A stretch of 64,000 bases of DNA from Prunus persica (taxonomy: Eukaryota > Streptophyta > Magnoliopsida > Rosales > Rosaceae). A model generated the notes under the pieces. The model was given only the letters and a program-made list of their open reading frames with translations. It ran no database searches and was not told where the DNA came from. Where the stretch lies: positions 39,535,259 through 39,599,258 of the forward strand of contig NC_034009.1 of assembly GCF_000346465.2 (NCBI RefSeq). Direction: 5' to 3'. Within the stretch, counting starts at the first letter, position 1. Each line of letters starts with the position of its first letter. The position numbers and the translations under genes are program-made. Below, one piece after another: positions 23,215 through 34,496 of the stretch.

Positions 23215-23805
23215 TAAGTGAAGATTCTTTATTTGGGTTTCTTTCAAGATGAAAGCCATATCCACAACCACAACCACAACTGGCAGACAATCTTTGGCTG
23301 TTCATCACAATTGGGCGACAATGAAGAAGACAGAAATTGGAGTACTGTATGTTATCACCCACACCACAAGACCAATATAAGGAGGATGGGGAGGCTGCGG
23401 AATACTTATCACCTTAGCCACCACCTACACCACAAGACCAATATGTTGTAGGCCAGGAGGCTTTCCAATTTTAAATTAGATAAATCGGAAACTGTTTCGA
23501 TATCCAATTGTATTCTATAAAATCAATGAACACGGTGCTTCAAGAAAGTAATAAAATTTCAATAATTCAATTGAGTGGTCAAATTCAAGTGATTTTTTGT
23601 AGTGATGATCTTTGAATGAGTATCTATAAAAGAGACGGTTTGGATTAGTGAAATACAATATGGAGTGGGCCCTACCAGCAATCCACGACAAAATGTCTGC
23701 AAGCTTTCGTAATATAAGGAGGATGGGGAGGCTGCGCAATACTTATCACCTTAGCCACCACCTACACCACAAGACCAATATGTTGTAGGCCAGGAGGCTT
23801 TCCAA

Positions 23806-23815
<10 letters not shown>
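23215..23815. repeat. Partial copies of the BURP-upstream repeat
   Basis: 23215-23475 and 23700-23815 repeat the block from GATTCTTTATTTGGG through CCACCTACACCACAAGACC to GGCTTTCCAATTTTAA, which is also seen in 19160-19340 and 21690-21890. No protein is coded. Confidence 0.8.
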
Positions 23816-23845
<30 letters not shown>

Positions 23846-23848
<3 letters not shown>

Positions 23849-24287
23849 ATGTGATTTCTCTACTCCCCTTTTCTCTACTTATACTCCCTTTTGCTTTTAA
23901 ATACTTTTTAATCAATTTTTTTTCCGCTTTCCTATTAATATTCTACCATTTCCCTACATTAATTTCTTTTTACTTCACTTTTATATTAGTTCTTTTTCTT
24001 TATACTTAATTTTTCAACTTGCACTCCATTTTCATTATTTTTTTCCTAATCGAGTAAGAAATTAAGTTTTTTTTCCCCATTTAATACTGAAAATGGAGTG
24101 TAAGTTAGAAAATTAGGTATAAAGAAAAAGAAATAATATAAAAGTAAAGTAAAAAAGAAATTAATGTAGGGTAAAGGTAGAATAGAAAAGAGAATGAACA
24201 AAATTGATAAATAAATAAAAAAGGTTTAAAAAGCAAAAAGGAGTGTAAATGGAGAAAAGGGGAATGAGGAAATCAGCTCCATATATA
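23846..24287. mobile_element. Fold-back element with about 200-bp inverted arms
   Basis: The left arm starts GGGATGTGATTTCTCTACTC and the right arm, reversed, GGAGCTGATTTCCTCATTCC. Inner text matches over most of the length (for example CCTACATTAATTTCTTTTT against its complement near 24160). It sits within a TA-rich tract, so a TA duplication cannot be told from background. Confidence 0.8.
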
Positions 24288-24874
24288 TATAGATTGAAAA
24301 AATTAAAATTAAAATCAATCTATTATCATATATATTATAAAATAAAGATTATTGCTCCAAGGAAATGACATCTTTTGTTTTCTGGGAATTTTCTGAACCA
24401 AGGAAAATCAAATAAAATTAATAAAGCATAAATTGGAAAGGGAAAAGATCTAAAGGATGCATTGTAGGATTGCTGATGCCAATAATTGTACCCTCAAATT
24501 ATACATGGACATAGGGGTGGGCATTCAAATAGGCAAACTAGAAATCCGAGCTGAACCGCACCTAGGAAAACCGGAAAAAAAACCGAGTTGACCAAAAAGT
24601 CAACAACTGGTCAAAAATCGAACCGGACCGATTTGGACTGGTTTTGGATTCAGTTTATATGCAATGCTACATTTTTAGTCTCATAACTAATATTTATCCA
24701 AGTTCAATTTCAAAACATCTTTCTTTTTTAGCTTTAATATTTATTTTTATATGAAATTAAATAATTTATTAATTTTCAAGTAAATAAAATAAAATTTCAG
24801 TTGAAATTTATATTAAAAAAATAATTTTAATAATCCAGTTCAAAACCAAACCGGACCATCCAGCTGTGAGGTAC
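24288..24874. other. Repeat-derived DNA upstream of BURP copy 1
   Basis: 24290-24515 is another partial copy of the upstream repeat. 24515-24860 begins AGGGGTGGGCATTC and is rich in AACCGGA/CCGAACC text, a pattern common in plant non-autonomous transposons. A similar stretch is near 45910. No gene. Confidence 0.5.
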
Positions 24875-25148
24875 ATTTCTCCCACATGCCACAATTGTAT
24901 ATTCACAATTACGTCTGATACATCACATCATGCCACTTGCCTCAAATGAATTTAAGTGAGTGTGGCAGTGGAAAGTAATTAAGCTCTATATTGGTGGGTG
25001 GACTGTTACTTCTGGGTTCCCCTCATCATTCGTCTATAAAATGGTGAAGGCAGTTGCTATTGTTACCATAAGAGCCAGCTCCGACTTCCTTTAATTTCTT
25101 GCTTCATATCCACTAGCTACATCTGTTACCAAGTTAATTTCAGTCCTA
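24875..25148 (+). promoter_or_regulatory. Promoter and 5' UTR of BURP copy 1
   Basis: A TATA box CTATAAAATGG lies at 25033-25043, about 105 bp before the ATG at 25149. Upstream sequence (ATGCCACTTGCCTCAAATGA, AAGCTCTATATTGGTGGGTG) is conserved at 33945-34169 and 42060-42238, which marks it as a duplicated promoter block. Confidence 0.75.
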
Positions 25149-26639
25149 ATGGGGTTTCATCTCCCACTCATCTTTGCTCTTCTCAGTGTAAGCTCTGCAA
25201 TTTGATTAACTTTTCCATTCTCTCTCATTGTACTCTATATAAACGAAAGTTTTGTGTTCCTATAATTCTCTCCGATTTTATTTAGTACGTACTTAAGTGT
25301 CGTCCACTAATTAATTACACTTTGTGATTTGATTTTAATTTGAGTTCGAATTAATGTTGCAGCTAGCAGCAGTGGCACTGGCAAACCATGCTGCTCAACC
25401 AGCACCTCAACTTTACTGGAACTCCGTCCTGCCAAACACACAGATGCCAAGATCTATCAGTGAACTTCTGCATCCTGGTTTGTGTTGAGCTCTTTAGAAT
25501 CTTAGATATCTCTTCTACCTGCCATTTTACTAAAATATGTTCCACCACATATTTATCAGTTAACCACTGTTATTACATGAGTGACACATATTCACAAATC
25601 GGCTGATCACTTATTTTCCATTATGACGTTGATATATAATTTGCAGACTCCACAAATGAAGAAAAGAGCACAAATGACGTTGGCAAACCTGAAACTTTCC
25701 CATTGGGCAATAAACATTACTCCAGTCAAAAACATTATGGAAGAGGCAAACCTGAAACTTTCCCATTGGGCAATAAACATTACTCCAGTCAAAGACATTA
25801 TGGAAGAGGCAAACCTGAAACTTTCCCATTGGGCAATAAACATTACTCCAGTCAAAGACATTATGGAAGAGGCAAACCTGAAACTTTCCCATTGGGCAAT
25901 AAACATTACTCCAGTCAAAAACATTATGGAAGAGGCAAACCTGAAACTTTCCCATTGGGCAATCAGCATTACTCCAGTCAAAAAAAGTATGGAAGAGGTG
26001 CTTCTCCATCCGACAATCAACCACCAATTCCATAGAAATTCAAACACGGCTACTTTCTTGCCACGAGAAAGCGCTCAATCGATCCCCTTCTCCTCTAACA
26101 AACTACCAGAAATTTTCAACCATTTTTCAGTGAAGCCAACATCTGAGGAAGCCAAAACAATTAAGCAAACAATCGAAGAGTGTGAAGCTCCAGACCTTAA
26201 GGGAGAGGAAATATATTGCGCCACATCTTTAGAATCAATGGTTGATTTTAGCACTTCGAAGCTTGGAACAAGAAACGTTGAAGCAATCTCGACGGAGGTA
26301 TTGGAAAAAGGAGCCACCATGTCCATCCAAAACTATACAACAATGCCGGGACTGAAGAAGTTGGCAGGTGACAAAGTCGTTGTGTGTCATAAGCAGAACT
26401 ATCCCTATGCTGTGTTTTTCTGCCATGCAATAAAACATACAGCAGCTTATGCTCTCTCCCTGAAAGGCGATGATGGGGAGAAGGTTAAAGCAGTAACCAT
26501 CTGCCATCTAGACACATCAGAATGGGACCCAGAGCATATGTCCTTCAAAATCGTCAACGTTAAGCCCGGAACCATTCCCATCTGCCATTTCATTTCCACT
26601 GATGCTATTGCCTGGGTTCCGAACCACAAATCTGCATGA
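25149..26639 (+). CDS. BURP-domain (RD22-like) gene, copy 1, with repeat region and frame-breaking deletion
   Basis: Exon 1 (25149-25187) encodes a signal peptide start MGFHLPLIFALLS. Exon 2 (25363-25477) encodes LYWNSVLPNTQMPRSISELL, the usual segment after the signal in RD22-type proteins. Exon 3 starts at 25647. It holds five 63-bp repeats, then a BURP domain with the full CH-X10-CH-X25-CH-X25-CH pattern and terminal WVPNHKSA. Compared with copy 2, 65 bp are missing after GACAATCAAC (near 26023). The signal-peptide frame therefore stops at 26035 (180 codons), while the BURP domain is in another frame. The FFLEKD start of the domain is lost. An acceptor 22 nt further on (exon from 25669) would rejoin the frames at 374 residues. 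BURP proteins act in the cell wall or vacuole, and some are copper-dependent peptide cyclases. A poly-A signal AATAAAG lies near 26820. Confidence 0.78.
25682..25996 (+). repeat. Five 63-bp in-frame repeats in BURP copy 1
   Basis: Units start at 25682, 25745, 25808, 25871 and 25934 and differ by only a few bases. In the signal-peptide frame each encodes 21 residues beginning GKPETFPLGNKHYSSQ. In the frame of the BURP domain the same DNA reads ANLKLSHWAINITPVK. The unit is also open on two minus-strand frames, which explains long spurious ORFs there. Confidence 0.95.
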
Positions 26640-27455
26640 TCATCACTTAGCACTAGTACTGTGCGTATAATATGCCTGTATAATTATCTCCCTACTTATT
26701 TCTGCCTGTTCATCATGTGGTGTAAGATATATGTTGAGATGAAGTTTTTGGGATTAGTGGTCGAAATTAACCCGATCATGTTTTCTCTTGTAACTATATA
26801 GACTTCAACTTGTACTCATAATAAAGCATGCTATATTTATGAAGAGATATTAATCTTCAGGCAAATAGATATTATGAAAACATATATAGCAATTTATCCA
26901 GAAGAAATATTATGAAATGAAAAGAATAAAAAGTAAAAAAACAGAAGGAAAGGAATTCGCACCTGCTATGTATGAAAGGACCAAGATTGTTTTCCCTTTG
27001 GTTAATGACTAGAAAAGCTCACTTGCAGATTGCTTTCTCTGACCGTAGATGCAACAGAAATTTTCTCTTAATAATAGCACAATGATCGGGTAATTGTAAG
27101 AACAAGTTGATTTAAAATTCCTTGACCCAAAAAAAAAAAAAAAATCATTTCAAATTCAGGTCAACCCATAGATTTCTTGCCTTTTTCTTCTTCATCACGT
27201 TGGGCTTGTCTTCTTCTTGAGGATTGTATAGGCCCAGGAAATGCTTTGAGGTAGTTTTTGGCCTTGGAAGTTGGGACCCAACCCAACTTCACAAAAAGAA
27301 AACAGATTTGCCAAAAATCAAATTTCAAGTCTCTCCTCAGATCACTAATACAGATCAAATTTTGGATTTGATGAACTAAAGTGGTTTTACTTTCTCTGTC
27401 AGTGTTTGATGACTTAATTTGTTATTTACTTCTTTTTTTTTTTTTACTTGATCTT
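26640..27455. other. 3' flank of BURP copy 1
   Basis: Probable 3' UTR to about 26840, conserved with 40367-40570. The rest is AT-rich with an A-tract near 27128 and no convincing gene. Confidence 0.5.
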
Positions 27456-28902
27456 TGTAGGGGTTTTTTTCTTCCGGTAACTTAAACGGGCTGGGCTGCC
27501 GTAAAGGGTAGATTGATGAAATTGTCTCCTTTGTCTGAGTTCGAAAATCAAGCCCCAAAAGCGCTTCGAAAGGGCAGTAGAGCCTTAGGAAGCGTTCTAG
27601 TCATCTTCACCAACTAAAACAACAGCAACTTACAGATGATTTCTTAAGGCTTACAGATAAATTTTCTAGCTTGGCATGAGAGGCTTGTGACATGGAAGCA
27701 AAATCAGCATGAGTTTAGCACCAAAGAGGAAAATATGGCTTCCTAGGGAGAAATGGGAGTGTTTAAGGTGAGGAAGAAGAGGTTTGCAGGCTGATTTGGC
27801 TGAGGAGAGAGAAAGAAAGAACAATGTTCTTCCAGTAGCTTGACAAAGCTTCTGACAGATGTGAAAGTCGTCTGCCATAAGAGGAAAATGAAGAAGAATG
27901 GTGAATAGTGCATGAAATTGCTGGGTTTTTGCAGGTAAGAGAGAAAGCTTGCTCTCTGAATTTGAGTTGGTTTTTGGTTGGGTAGAAGAGGCCCCCTTTT
28001 ATAGCTGCGGGAAACCATCTTTTTTCAAGAAACCCTAATGGTTTCTATCCATTTTGGCCAAGCTTTTCCCTTCATTTCTCTTCTCCTCCCTTGACTTTTC
28101 CTATCTTGGTGAAATTTCCTCTGCCTATTTGCACAAAATTAGAGATTTTGAGGAGCTCAAGACCCCTTTCCCGCAGCTGCCTCAGTGGAGAATCCCCATT
28201 TTCAGTCATCTTTCTTCCTTCTTTTCTCCCATCTTCCAAGGTTAGGTCTGATGAGGGAAAGAAATGGGTATGCACACTGGTTTGAAGGGTATTTTTGCTT
28301 GAAACTTGTTCTCTCCCATGTGCTGGAGCTTCCCAGCAACTTACACACATGGATATTTTGGCTTTCATCGTGGCTTTTGTTTTCAGCTAGGTGCTGGAGA
28401 TTTCGCAGATATTTTCATGAGTTGCTTGGGCCTTCTAGGACAATAGGTTGGTTTATCAAGTGAATGGGCTAACTTCATCAATTGTTGGGCTATTTTGGTT
28501 GAGTTAATGGACTATTTTGGTTGAAGTAATGGGCTATTTTGGTTGAATTAATGGGCTATTTTTCTCTCTTTGTGCTCACCCACATATTTGGGCCTAAGAA
28601 ATGGGCTTGAGTTCCGGGGCTCCCAAGCAACCCCGGGACTTCCATTTCTCGGCCCATCAATGGGCCTCATATCAACTTATTACCATCCATATCACAACCC
28701 ACTCAAGCAAGCCCTGGGCATCTTGCGTGGCTTGGGCCCACTTAAGCTTGTAGCGTGACGTGTTGCTTATTTGCTTGGCATGGCATGTGTGCAAGCGCAT
28801 ATGACGAACTTTAGCGTGCCCAAATTGGGTTTATTCTCGGTAAGGTATCGCATTGGGCCGAGAATTTAATTGGGCAGAACTGTGGATTTTTGGGCCTCAA
28901 CA
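27456..28902 (-). mobile_element. Solo LTR, 1.45 kb, TGTTGAG family
   Basis: Ends TGTAGGGGTTTTTTTC and TTTTGGGCCTCAACA with perfect 5-bp flanks ATCTT (27451-27455 and 28903-28907). It is related along its length to 20028-21625. The TATA-like GCTATAAAAGGGGG on the minus strand near 27998 sets the orientation. Confidence 0.9.
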
Positions 28903-28959
28903 ATCTTATATATATTGGTTTTCTTTTTTTCCTTAATATTCACCACCTTTCTGTTGCAT

Positions 28960-29110
28960 AAGTATTTCAGTCTTAACGGGTTTCCATCTACCACTCATCT
29001 TTGCTCTTTTAAGTGTAAGCTTTTTTTTTTTTTTTTTAAGCACAAGATTAGAGGGGAGGGGGATTTCTCAATGTAAGCTTTGCAGTTTCATAATTAATAT
29101 TTCCAATATC
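28960..29110 (+). pseudogene. BURP exon 1 and intron 1 remnant
   Basis: TTTCAGTCTTAACGGGTTTCC followed by CACTCATCTTTGCTCTT and a splice-donor-like GTGTAAGCT matches exon 1 and the start of intron 1 of the BURP genes. The start codon is ACG, as in copy 2. No exons 2-3 follow. A small insertion (29022-29071) splits the intron start. Confidence 0.8.
29022..29071 (-). mobile_element. Tiny retroposed fragment with poly-A tail
   Basis: About 50 bp beginning with a run of T (a poly-A tail on the minus strand), flanked by the direct repeat TGTAAGCT (29014-29021 and 29072-29079) inside a BURP intron remnant. It fits a severely 5'-truncated LINE or SINE insertion. Confidence 0.6.
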
Positions 29111-29589
29111 TCACTGTTAGTAAAATATGGAACAGGAAAAGTATGAATAAAATACACACATGTTTTATTTAGCAAAATTTTGACAAGATACAACTGAAAA
29201 GTTTGGCCACTATATAATATTTTGATATAATTTCTACACTTCTTCTCAAAAGATTAGATCACTTCACATCTTGTGTATGTGAAAACTAATGTAAAAAGTT
29301 GAAACTTTATCGTAAAACCTCGACAAAAATGAGCTCTACTAGAAAATGTTCAATTTGGATTCGTTGATTTAAATGGCAATTTGACACTTGATAGAAATTT
29401 TTACATACATGTGTTAGTGTTTGATCACTTCACATGTTACTTACTATATTTATTCCACTCAAGTTAGGTAAATATTATTATCAAACATTTCAATTAATTT
29501 GTGATTTTTTTATTATTTAATCAATTATGAATTAATGGATTCTTCTTGTTGTTTTGAAGACCAATAAAAAAAAAAGGGTAAGGATGGCT

Positions 29590-30170
29590 TATAACTCTGA
29601 TAAAACAACAGTGACGTGGACAGCAGATGTTACACCGTACTGAAGATTTTTGAAGATTCTTTATTTGGGTTTCTTTCAAGATGAAAACCATATTATCCAC
29701 AACCACAATGAAGAAGACAGAAAATGGAGTAATTCAGATGTTACCAGCCATCCACGACAAACTGAAGTCTGCAAAGCATTCGTAATCTAAAGGGAGACTT
29801 TGGAAAAGCCCAAAGGAGAGAGAAAATTTTTAAAAGAAGCAAAAATGGACAAAATTGCCCTTATTTATTTTTTGATTTCCTAAGAAATCCTTTACATTTG
29901 CATGTCTTTGGTTTGAAAGTTGAGAGGTTATTCTGTCTTTTTTCAAAAAGCTTTGGCTTTTTCCAAAAGTGAAAGTTTTTTTATGGGTAAAACCTAAATT
30001 TACTTAATCCCTAAAAAGGATGGGGAGGCTGCGCAATACTTAGCCACGTGTAGGCCAGGAGGCTTTCCAATTTTAATATATATATAAATTGAAAAAATAA
30101 AATAAAAATCAATCTATTATCCTATATAAAATAAAGATTATTGCTTCCATGGGCAGTGCTATGCACAGGA
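29590..30170. repeat. Partial copy of the BURP-upstream repeat, interrupted
   Basis: GGCTTATAACTCTG, GATTCTTTATTTGGG and CATCCACGACAAACTG match 23120-23720. An unrelated stretch (29800-30000) is followed by GGATGGGGAGGCTGCGCAATACTT and GGCTTTCCAATTTTAATA from the same repeat. Confidence 0.7.
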
Positions 30171-30907
30171 CAGTGCCTGCCCAGCACAAATTTTTTTTAA
30201 ATAAAAAAAAAAAATCTACATATGTTATAAGCTCATCCAAAAAAATAAAATAAAATAAAAGTAAATTCTACATATATGTTGCCCATCTAGGTGGTTCCAT
30301 ATCTTCTCTCTCCTTCTCTTTTGGCTATTAGACTTCTTGTTTCTCTCTCTCTCTTTGCTACCTCACATCAGCAAGTTTCTCCCTCTCTTTTTTTGGGGTC
30401 AAATTCTTCCTCTATTGACAAAATCTTCTATTATCTTGGGTGGGCAACTTGGCAACAACATCTTCTCTTCTCCTTTTGTCAACAACAAGTATTATTCTCA
30501 TTCTCTCATTTGCTATATATCTTTAATTATAGTTTTAATTTAAAATTGAGTATTCTAGGGTTTAATTAGGGATGAATTATAATTTTAGAATTTTGTTGAA
30601 ATTAATTAAGGCTTCGATTAGGGGTGAATTATTCTACTGCTTTGGTTTGGAATTTTGTTAAAATTGAGTATTATAGGGTTTAATTATGGATGAATTATAA
30701 TTTTTGATTTTGGTATTATTGAGATGTTATTATGAGAATTTGTTTCATTTTTTTATTGGTATATTTGATTAAAATTCTTTCTACATATTATTCATAGGCT
30801 ATCTTTTATTATGTCGGATCACAATCGGAATCCCAAGAGAACAAAGAATTTGAATAGTGTTGTTTTGTATTGCATTGCATTTACTTTTGGTTTTAGTTTT
30901 GCTTTTA
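30171..30907. other. No gene recognised
   Basis: CT-rich and AT-rich sequence with two short overlapping ORFs that lack any domain. It contains a GGGTTTAATTAGGGATGAATT direct repeat (about 30558 and 30677). Confidence 0.4.
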
Positions 30908-31315
30908 GTGTAAATTACTCAAATGGTCCTCAAATTTGTACCCGATTTACATTTTGGTCCATAAACTAAATTATTCATTCAAATGGTGCACCAACTCTTT
31001 ATTAATCAGTGCTTTGGTCCTACCGTTATGTTTTCTATTAAATTTAGTCATGTGAGCAGCACATGCTACATTTGTAGGGGTAAATAAGACTTTTGACCAC
31101 TTTATCACCTATGTATCACCACTTTATAACCTATTTGGAGAACATAGGTCAGTTATGGACGGTTTTACAATTATATTTGACGGCAACATTAACATAATGT
31201 AACAGTGGGATCAATGGAGCGATTAATATAGAGTTGATGGACCGTTTGAACGAATAATTTAATTGAGGGACCAAAACGTAAATTGAGTATAAGTTTGAGG
31301 ACCATTTGAGTAATG
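30908..31315. mobile_element. Long-TIR MITE (about 105-bp arms)
   Basis: The left arm starts TAAATTACTCAAATGGTCCT and the right arm, reversed, TACATTACTCAAATGGTCCT. Similarity continues through GATTTACATTTTGGTCC and ACCAACTCTTTATTAATC. It is non-coding. The flanking duplication was not resolved. A lone arm occurs at 22984-23100. Confidence 0.82.
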
Positions 31316-32577
31316 TACCCTTCGCTTTTATATTTGTTGAACTTTTATTTATGGATAGATATGCATTTGAGGGTAAGACCCATTATGTTCCCCCTGACTT
31401 GGTGTATCTTTTTATGTTTATTAATGAAATTCACTCGAACTGTTGAGTTTAGTATGTAAGTTTTGCCTAACCGGCTTTTGAATCCTAGAACCGCCACTGT
31501 TGCTCCATCCTCCATGCACTTGCATGTGCTCTTACAAAGTGTGAAGTAGATTTTGTGTGCTCCAAGTCATTGACTAGAGCTGAAACATGGTTAGCTAGAT
31601 TTATAAGGACCCATCTCTCTATTTCCTAGACATATACCCATCTCTCTATAAATCTATATGTAAAACTCAATTTCAAACTTAAATGACCAGTAAGATATAA
31701 GAGGTCATAGTATTCCTATGTTTTTACATCGTTGCCACCAGACTTCTTATTTTATTTATAATTTATTTCAAGCATTTCATTAACTGCCATAATTGTAATT
31801 AATACTCCATATTAATAGCATATCAATCACCCCATTTCTTTTGATTGCCATTCCCTCTAACATATCGCCCCTTAAAATTGAAAACCAAAAAAAAAAAAAA
31901 TGTAAATTACATATCCAATAATGTACCTATGAAAAATATAAATATAAATATATACGTATAAAAATATAGGTTTATTATTTACCAAATAAAAAATATAAAA
32001 AAACTAGGTCAGTTGCTTTGTAATTGAAATTTCTATACATTTTCCACAAATTAAAAATAGGTACACAATAATTTATAGAAAATATAGGTGCATTATTTAT
32101 CCATAGGTAAAAATACCTATAAATGCACATAGGTAAATTATTTACCCATATATTATTTTTTTGCTAAGGATTTACCTTAGTTTTTAGTAGATTAATTTAC
32201 CTACCTAGAGGCATAGGTAGCTTAAAAAAATTGTAGCACCTTAGTTGGTTGCATACTAATTTACCTACCTAGAGGCATAGGTTGCTAAGAAAAAATGTAG
32301 GTAAATTCATGTACCTAAACACATAGGGGTCAAATAGAGAATAACATGTTATTTCCCTTCGAACAAATTAATTTCAAACCATAACAATAATTGAATTCGG
32401 AAATTGGTATAAATAAAAGGAAATAAATAAGCTATCAATTTGAAAATTAAAATAAGAAATGATCAAGTAGTCATATTTGAAAAAAAAGAAAAGAATATAT
32501 TCTTGGTTTTTATAGGAACAACGTGTATATTCAAACCAAATGGCAGTAACTACACCAAGCTTTAATTACTTTTTTTT
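31316..32577. other. Repeat remnants and AT-rich DNA
   Basis: 31500-31620 is a copy of the BURP-upstream repeat (CCATGCACTTGCATG...CTGAAACATGGTTAGCT). 31900-32335 is dense in TAGGTAAATT/ACCTACCT text, with a 63-bp duplication of TTTACCTACCTAGAGGCAT at about 32199 and 32262. No gene. Confidence 0.5.
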
Positions 32578-33090
32578 AAGGCCAAAAGTCACTTTTGGTC
32601 TCTGTAGTTTGACACTTCTATTACTTTTGACGCTGTAGTTTCAATTCCGTCAATTTTGCCATTGTAGTTTCATATTTGTAGCAATTCAAGGACATGTTAA
32701 TATTAATGTCAATTTGTTTAATGATGCAAGGGGTAATTTCGTCATCCCAAAATCCTTGAGCATAAAAGCTTGTCTGAAATTCTCCCCATTTCATATTAGG
32801 GCTCGAAATTCAACCACTAATCCCAATTTTTGAAGAACCCTATACCCAAATGACCAATTTCAAGCCCTAATAACAAATTAGGGAAGTTTTAGATGAGCTT
32901 TTATGCTCAAGGATTTTGAGTTGAAGAAATTGCCCCTTGCACTGTCAAAGAAATTGATAGGAATACTGACTTGTCCTTGAATTGCTACAAATACAAAAAT
33001 ACAGGGTCAAAATTAACAGAATTTAAACTATATGGTCAAAAGTGGTTAAAGTGCCAAACTACAAGGACCAAAAGTGACTTTTAGCCTTTT
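32578..33090. mobile_element. Long-TIR MITE (AAGGCCAAAAGTCAC family)
   Basis: The left end AAGGCCAAAAGTCACTTTTG is matched by the right end reversed, AAGGCTAAAAGTCACTTTTG. Inner parts also pair (AAAATCCTTGAGCATAAAAGC against GCTTTTATGCTCAAGGATTT). It is non-coding. The flanking duplication is unclear in the T-rich surroundings. Confidence 0.82.
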
Positions 33091-33358
33091 TGTTTAAATA
33101 AGGAAAAAACTTACCTATTAAATCCTTGGAATCTATACAAAATTGAAACACAGTTAATCAGCATTGAATTGCAGCTAATTTCTTAAACAAGGGTATTATA
33201 GGAATTTAAAAAGTATAACATTTAATCCATTGAGCTTGATTAGGAATCTTGATGAGTTGGATCCTAGTTATATAGTTTCTCTTATAAAAATCGGGTTTTA
33301 TTTATAGACAAATAAAACAATGGGTTGTAGGTAAGAAAATATTAATTTGAAGGGAAAG

Positions 33359-33629
33359 TGTCACATCCTGGGATCGGCTCCGCCGTAGCACGATATTGTC
33401 CGCTTTGGGCCCCCCTCTCTGCCCGCACGGTTTTGTTTCTGGGAGCTCACGAGCAACTTCCCAGTGGGTCACCCATCCTGGGATTGCTCTGGCCCCCAAC
33501 TCGCTTAACTTCGGAATTCCTATGACTCCGAAGCCAGTGAGCTCCCAAAAGGCCTCGTGCTAGATGGATGCGGGTGTGTACATATAAGACACATCACCCC
33601 CTCTCCGTTGGTTGATGTGGGATCTTACA
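33359..33629 (-). mobile_element. Cassandra-type solo LTR (5S rRNA-derived)
   Basis: A 271-bp element reading TGTAAGATCCCACATC...GATGTGACA on the minus strand, flanked by perfect GAAAG repeats (33354-33358 and 33630-33634). Positions 33441-33520 resemble 5S rRNA on the minus strand (TTCCGAAGTTAAGCGAG, CCAGGATGGGTGACCCACTG). Cassandra elements are known to carry 5S sequence in their LTRs. Confidence 0.9.
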
Positions 33630-33944
33630 GAAAGAGTCAAATTTACTAAATTAATAAAGCATAAATTGGAAAGGGAAAAGATCTAGAGGATGCATTGTAG
33701 GATTGCTCATGCCAATAATTGCACCCTCTCGATATTGAAAAACCTATTGTGTATTATTATCTTCAATCATGAATGATGCACCTAAAACCCAAGTGTCCCA
33801 AGCCAACCATTGCGCTCATACCACTTGTTGCAGTACACATTCACCCGTTTTTAAAGAAAGAAATTCTACCAATCGATATTGTCTCAAATTTAATCACATA
33901 GGTCTATTATGGTTAACCATATGTACTTTTATCGGCCATATAGA

Positions 33945-34169
33945 GGTACCTTTTTCCAACGTGCAACAATTGTATTTGATTCACAATTATGTCTGATATA
34001 CATCACATCATGCCACTTGCCTCAAATGAATTTAATTGAGTGAGGCAATGGGAAGTAATTAAGCTCTATATTGGTGGGTGGAGTGTTACTTCTGGAACCC
34101 TCATCATTCGTCCATACAAGGGAACAATTCCCTTCCTTCTATAAAATGGTGAAGCCAGTTGCTATTGTT
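33945..34169 (+). promoter_or_regulatory. Promoter of BURP copy 2, cut off by copia insertion
   Basis: Homologous to the promoter of copy 1 (CAAATGAATTTAATTGAG, GCTCTATATTGGTGGGTG) with the TATA box TATAAAA at 34140-34146. The copia element begins at 34170, where transcription would be expected to start, so promoter and gene are now 4.9 kb apart. Confidence 0.8.
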
Positions 34170-34496
34170 TGTTAGAGTTTTAGGATCTGAGTGTTAGATT
34201 TTGTGAGAAGAGAGAAGAGAATTTAGTGAAAACTTCCAATACTGCTCTGCTATACGTGTAGCAGAGAGAACATTCTGTTTTGTTATATATTTTCAGTACA
34301 ACAACACACACTTGGTGTGAGAAGAAAAATGACTGTTATGCACAGTACCAGCTGGATGCTTTCCATCAAAGTAATCTCAGCCATTCACTATCTAACCAAT
34401 CAAGCTATGACACCTGGACTAAGTATAAAGAAATACAACTAAGCAGAAAACAAGACTCTTAATCCTGAAATCAACTTAAGCACTTATAATTCAACA
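34170..34496 (-). repeat. 3' LTR of the copia element
   Basis: Starts TGTTAGAGTTTTAGG and ends ATAATTCAACA. About 98.8 percent identical to the other LTR by eye. Confidence 0.93.

Noticed and set aside
25607..26047. Two long minus-strand ORFs (146 and 140 codons) over BURP copy 1
   Set aside because: They exist only because the 63-bp repeat is open in several frames. No domain, start context or splice logic supports them.
30908..31315. Exact target duplication for the long-TIR MITE
   Set aside because: Flanks (GCTTTTAG and TTCGCTTTTA) look alike but are offset, so no duplication is claimed.
33441..33520. Possible 5S rRNA gene (also 49717-49792)
   Set aside because: Only about two thirds of 5S is recognisable and it lies inside Cassandra LTR sequence with TG...CA ends and a target duplication, so it is element-borne.
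34280..34462. Identical 60-codon ORFs at 34280-34462 and 38880-39062
   Set aside because: They are the same LTR sequence twice. LTRs of this size do not normally code, and no feature supports a protein.
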